64,000 bases of DNA from Flavobacterium saliperosum (GTDB lineage Bacteria; Bacteroidota; Bacteroidia; Flavobacteriales; Flavobacteriaceae): the NCBI RefSeq assembly GCF_900100625.1, contig NZ_FMTY01000003.1:7424-71423 (forward strand), written 5' to 3'. The notes below the pieces were generated by a model. It saw only the letters and a list, made by a program, of their open reading frames with translations. It did not search any database and was not told the DNA's origin. Below are positions 61,275-64,000 of the stretch, one piece after another. Position numbers and translations under genes: made by a program. Positions within the stretch are counted from its first letter, which is position 1, and the number at the start of each line of letters is the position of its first letter.

Positions 61275-64000
61275 TTATTCTTTTACGGAAACCCTTATTC
61301 CTTTGCTATGACTCGTAAATTCCGGAGCATACATACTCTGAATGGTTGTAATTCCATTGGAAAAATCGCCTTTGTTGTTTACGCGCACATCGTATTCCAA
61401 TACATACGTTCCCTTATTGATAGTATCAAAAAAGAAATGCGTGGCCATGTCTTTGGTACTCTGATAATACGAAAGTCCGTCTTTCCAATGATGTGTTGAA
61501 ATCACATCCACAGGTTCAAATCCCGCCGCCCGCATGTCTTTCAAATGAACATATTCCATATTTTCTTTTGCGGTTATGATGAGGCGAACCGTAACCAAAT
61601 CACCTGTTTTAAGCGGATTTTTATCCGTAATTCTCTGTAATAGCTCTCCAGCGGTCGTACTTTTCTTGAGGTATAATTCTTTTGAAACCGATAAGATGCT
61701 TCCGGAATTGGCTTTTATTTTATCCAGATCCTCAAAATACTGCCAATAGAAACCTCCATAACCCGGAACGTTCGATTTGTTTTCTACCGAAAGTGCTGCC
61801 ATTTCTTTCTTGATTTCATCCGGTTTCCAATTCATTTTGATGTAACCGGTCTCGGCTTCTTTTTCGGTTTCCGACATTTTTTTGGTGACTATCTTTTCAT
61901 CTCCCATTTTTATGATGGTGTTGTCTTTTACAGAGAGCCAATCATTGCCCTGCATCAGTAAGGCATAAATGGCTTCGGTAGTAGCTTTTGTGGTTGGCCA
62001 GTTTTTGTTCTGCTTGTTTTTCAGTAACCAGACCTTCATGGCATCCACCGATTGGGTGTCGTTGTTAATTTCAGCGAAAGCTTCTATCAGTAACGCTTGA
62101 GTTTCAATAGGTGCCTGATACCAATACCAGCCCACTTTGTTTTCAATCCAATACATACCCCAGTCTTCGTTGTTGGAAGCCGTTTCCTTGAGACTCTCCG
62201 TGATTTTTTTTGCCGTAACATTTTCACCGAAACGATGTAAAGTCAAAGCGGCCATTCCCTTTTCGTATAAGGAATAATTTAGCCAGTTTTCGATTATATT
62301 GTCAATATAGGCTTTCGTTGTTTTCTTTAACTCGTCGGTAAGCGGATTACTTTCCAGGTAGAAACTGCGCGTATACAAATAGTGTAAATCGGAATAGGGA
62401 TTAAGTAAATGCAGTTTTTCTTTTCCTTTCAACGCTGCTGTTCTGCGTTTATGTGCTTCCATAAACTTTATGTCCATGAACATGACTCCTTTTTCTGTAA
62501 TGCCCTTGTAATCTTCTTTGAGTTTGGCATTGATTTTCATCTTAGACAAATGTCCGAAGCCCGCAAGAATATGTCGGGTAATGTATTCACTTTCGTCAGC
62601 ACCGTCAAACCAGGCAAAACCACCGGAACTTTTTTGTTTTTGCGTTAATTTATTCAACGTATTCTGCAGGGACCCTTTCATTTTTTCCAAATCAAAAAGC
62701 AAGGCCAAGTTCTTTTTTCTTTCCTCTTCGGATTGCGCATCACGAATCCACGGTGTTTCCGCCAGAATAATGGATTTCAATTCTTCATTTTGTTCCAGTT
62801 TGGAAATCGATTTTCCGGCTTTGCTCCAGGCATTGAAAACAGCAGCTATTTTCGGATTGCTGTTGATGATTTCAGAAGCCAGCACATTGGCATAATAAAG
62901 GGCAAAAGTCTGCTCGCTGCATTCGTGTTCGTATTCCATCAGATAAGGCAATGACTGGAGGGCCAACCATGTGGGATTGGAAGTGTATTCCAATGTGATC
63001 ATATGGTTTCGCAGGGTCGTAGAAGTGTTGTTTTTTAAATTCTCCAACACATATTTTTTTTTAGTGCCTCCGCGAACCCATAAAGGAATACTTTCCGTTA
63101 CGAGCATGTTGTTTGTCAGCACCGGAAGAATGTTTTCTTCGCCGTCACTGTAATTGCCTGCTTTCGCCAAAACTTTGTATTGAACGCCCTGCAATCCCTC
63201 CGGAATAACGATTCTCCAGGTCACCACCGTATTTCCTCTTGCCGGTATGGTGAAATTTTTGATGTTATCGGTATTTAAGACTTTGGCATCAATCGTTTCC
63301 ATGGTTGTGGCATCAAATAATTGTAAGGCGGCAATCCCGGTTTTTGCCTCATAGGTCAGATTGGCCACTTTTGCCGTAACGAAAACGGTATCCTTTTCGC
63401 GCAGAAAACGCGGAAAATTTGGGGTGACCATCAAATCTTTTTGGGTGATGACGGTGTTCTCGAAATATCCCGAGACGCCTCTTTTATCATGGGCCAAAAG
63501 CCTTAACTTCCACTGTGTAAGGGCTTCCGGTGATGTGAAGGAAAACGTCACTTTTCCGTCTTTATCCGTTTTCAGATGCGGGAAGAAGAAAGCTGTTTCG
63601 TTTAGGTTTTTTCTTGCCTGAACCTGAGTCACTTCCTGAAGTGATTTTTTGGTTGTAATGATAAGCACACCGTTTGCGCCCGCTTCGCCATAAAGTGCAG
63701 CTCCCTGGGCTCCTTTTAAAACAGTTGATGAAAGTAATTCGGAAGCGTCTATTTTTGTTAATGCATCGGCATCGCTTATCACACCGTCAATAACAACCAA
63801 TACCTGATTGTTTCCGCTTATAGATCGGTTGCCTCTAAGGACGATTCGGGTGTTTGCATTTACACCGTTTGAAGGAGTTATCTGTAAACCTTCGACTTTG
63901 CCTGCCAACGATTGAACTATGTTAGGATTGGCTGCTTGTGTAAGTTCTTTTGCACTAAAAACCTGATTGGATGAAGTTATTTCATCCTGTCTTTTTTTGA
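61275..64000 (-). CDS. Alpha-2-macroglobulin-like protein with TonB-plug segment, partial
   Basis: The frame is open to the right edge, so the 5' part is missing; about 908 residues are visible. The visible part begins with a SusC-type plug segment (FSAKELTQAANPNIVQSLAG, VEGLQITPSNG, VLVVIDGVI, GANGVLIITTKK). The MG domain of the macroglobulin family follows (FSFTSPEALTQWKLRLLAHDK). The thioester motif Cys-Ser-Glu-Gln sits in EYEHECSEQTFALYYANVL (codons 62910-62921), then the alpha/alpha barrel and receptor-like C terminus. The TTG at 63908 is not a true start. Such proteins trap proteases at the envelope. Confidence 0.92.
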   Translation of the reverse strand, partial: KKRQDEITSSNQVFSAKELTQAANPNIVQSLAGKVEGLQITPSNGVNANTRIVLRGNRSISGNNQVLVVIDGVISDADALTKIDASELLSSTVLKGAQGAALYGEAGANGVLIITTKKSLQEVTQVQARKNLNETAFFFPHLKTDKDGKVTFSFTSPEALTQWKLRLLAHDKRGVSGYFENTVITQKDLMVTPNFPRFLREKDTVFVTAKVANLTYEAKTGIAALQLFDATTMETIDAKVLNTDNIKNFTIPARGNTVVTWRIVIPEGLQGVQYKVLAKAGNYSDGEENILPVLTNNMLVTESIPLWVRGGTKKKYVLENLKNNTSTTLRNHMITLEYTSNPTWLALQSLPYLMEYEHECSEQTFALYYANVLASEIINSNPKIAAVFNAWSKAGKSISKLEQNEELKSIILAETPWIRDAQSEEERKKNLALLFDLEKMKGSLQNTLNKLTQKQKSSGGFAWFDGADESEYITRHILAGFGHLSKMKINAKLKEDYKGITEKGVMFMDIKFMEAHKRRTAALKGKEKLHLLNPYSDLHYLYTRSFYLESNPLTDELKKTTKAYIDNIIENWLNYSLYEKGMAALTLHRFGENVTAKKITESLKETASNNEDWGMYWIENKVGWYWYQAPIETQALLIEAFAEINNDTQSVDAMKVWLLKNKQNKNWPTTKATTEAIYALLMQGNDWLSVKDNTIIKMGDEKIVTKKMSETEKEAETGYIKMNWKPDEIKKEMAALSVENKSNVPGYGGFYWQYFEDLDKIKANSGSILSVSKELYLKKSTTAGELLQRITDKNPLKTGDLVTVRLIITAKENMEYVHLKDMRAAGFEPVDVISTHHWKDGLSYYQSTKDMATHFFFDTINKGTYVLEYDVRVNNKGDFSNGITTIQSMYAPEFTSHSKGIRVSVKE

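Noticed and set aside
63906..63908. TTG as the start of the macroglobulin-like gene
   Set aside because: The frame stays open to the window edge and the upstream codons continue the plug sequence (FSAKELTQAANPNIVQSLAG).

Overview
The window reads as chromosomal DNA of a gliding-type member of the Bacteroidota, most likely Flavobacterium or a close relative. The main evidence is the gldJ / porU-porV locus of the type IX secretion system (T9SS), several proteins carrying T9SS sorting domains, Bacteroidota-type -7 elements (TAnnTTTG), scarce Shine-Dalgarno sequences, and intergenic hairpin repeats of a kind common in flavobacteria. No phage, insertion sequence, CRISPR array or rRNA was seen. Both edges cut through genes.

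Layout. 1-10.4 kb: the 3' end of a SprB-repeat adhesin, an acyl-CoA dehydrogenase, anmK, a TetR regulator with its hydrolase gene and two copies of one 16-bp operator, a Glu/Leu/Phe/Val dehydrogenase, an exbB-exbD-tonB operon ending in a lone TonB-C-domain protein, and folC. 10.4-14 kb: tRNA-Val, a secreted protein of unknown function, and a hydrolase / sigma factor / membrane protein operon. 14.1-31.6 kb: murF, gldJ, divergent porU and porV, cdd, pdhA-pdhC, an SDR, a SprT-like protein, manC and a 1088-residue T9SS type B cargo protein. 31.6-38.1 kb: a MlaF/MlaE-like ABC transporter and a glycan-surface group (GT2, a putative GT-B enzyme, an FkbM methyltransferase and a flippase), interrupted by a 68-bp tandem repeat.

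38.1-42.3 kb is the accessory part. Three unrelated single genes on the minus strand (DNA alkylation repair-like, SRPBCC, SDR) are separated by imperfect palindromes resembling integron attC boundaries. Next comes an HTH/coiled-coil gene preceded by an inverted-repeat array with an exact 40-bp period, and a small helical protein of unknown function.

42.3-56 kb is mostly housekeeping: a KAS III-like enzyme, gcvP, a UbiA-like membrane protein, an M3 peptidase, purK-purE, hpt, adk, a CBS-domain transporter and obgE, the last with a possible leader ORF. 56-64 kb holds surface and periplasmic proteolysis: an M43 metalloprotease with a T9SS tail, an S46 dipeptidyl-peptidase whose key residue is DPP7-like, a CarboxypepD_reg-like protein, and the 3' part of an alpha-2-macroglobulin-like protein carrying a SusC-type plug segment.

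How the genes connect. PorU and PorV would process and carry the T9SS cargo encoded at the left edge, at 28-31 kb and at 56 kb, and GldJ stabilises the gliding machinery. ExbB/ExbD/TonB would energise outer-membrane receptors. The glycan genes would build surface polysaccharide. The S46 and M43 peptidases point to growth on peptides.
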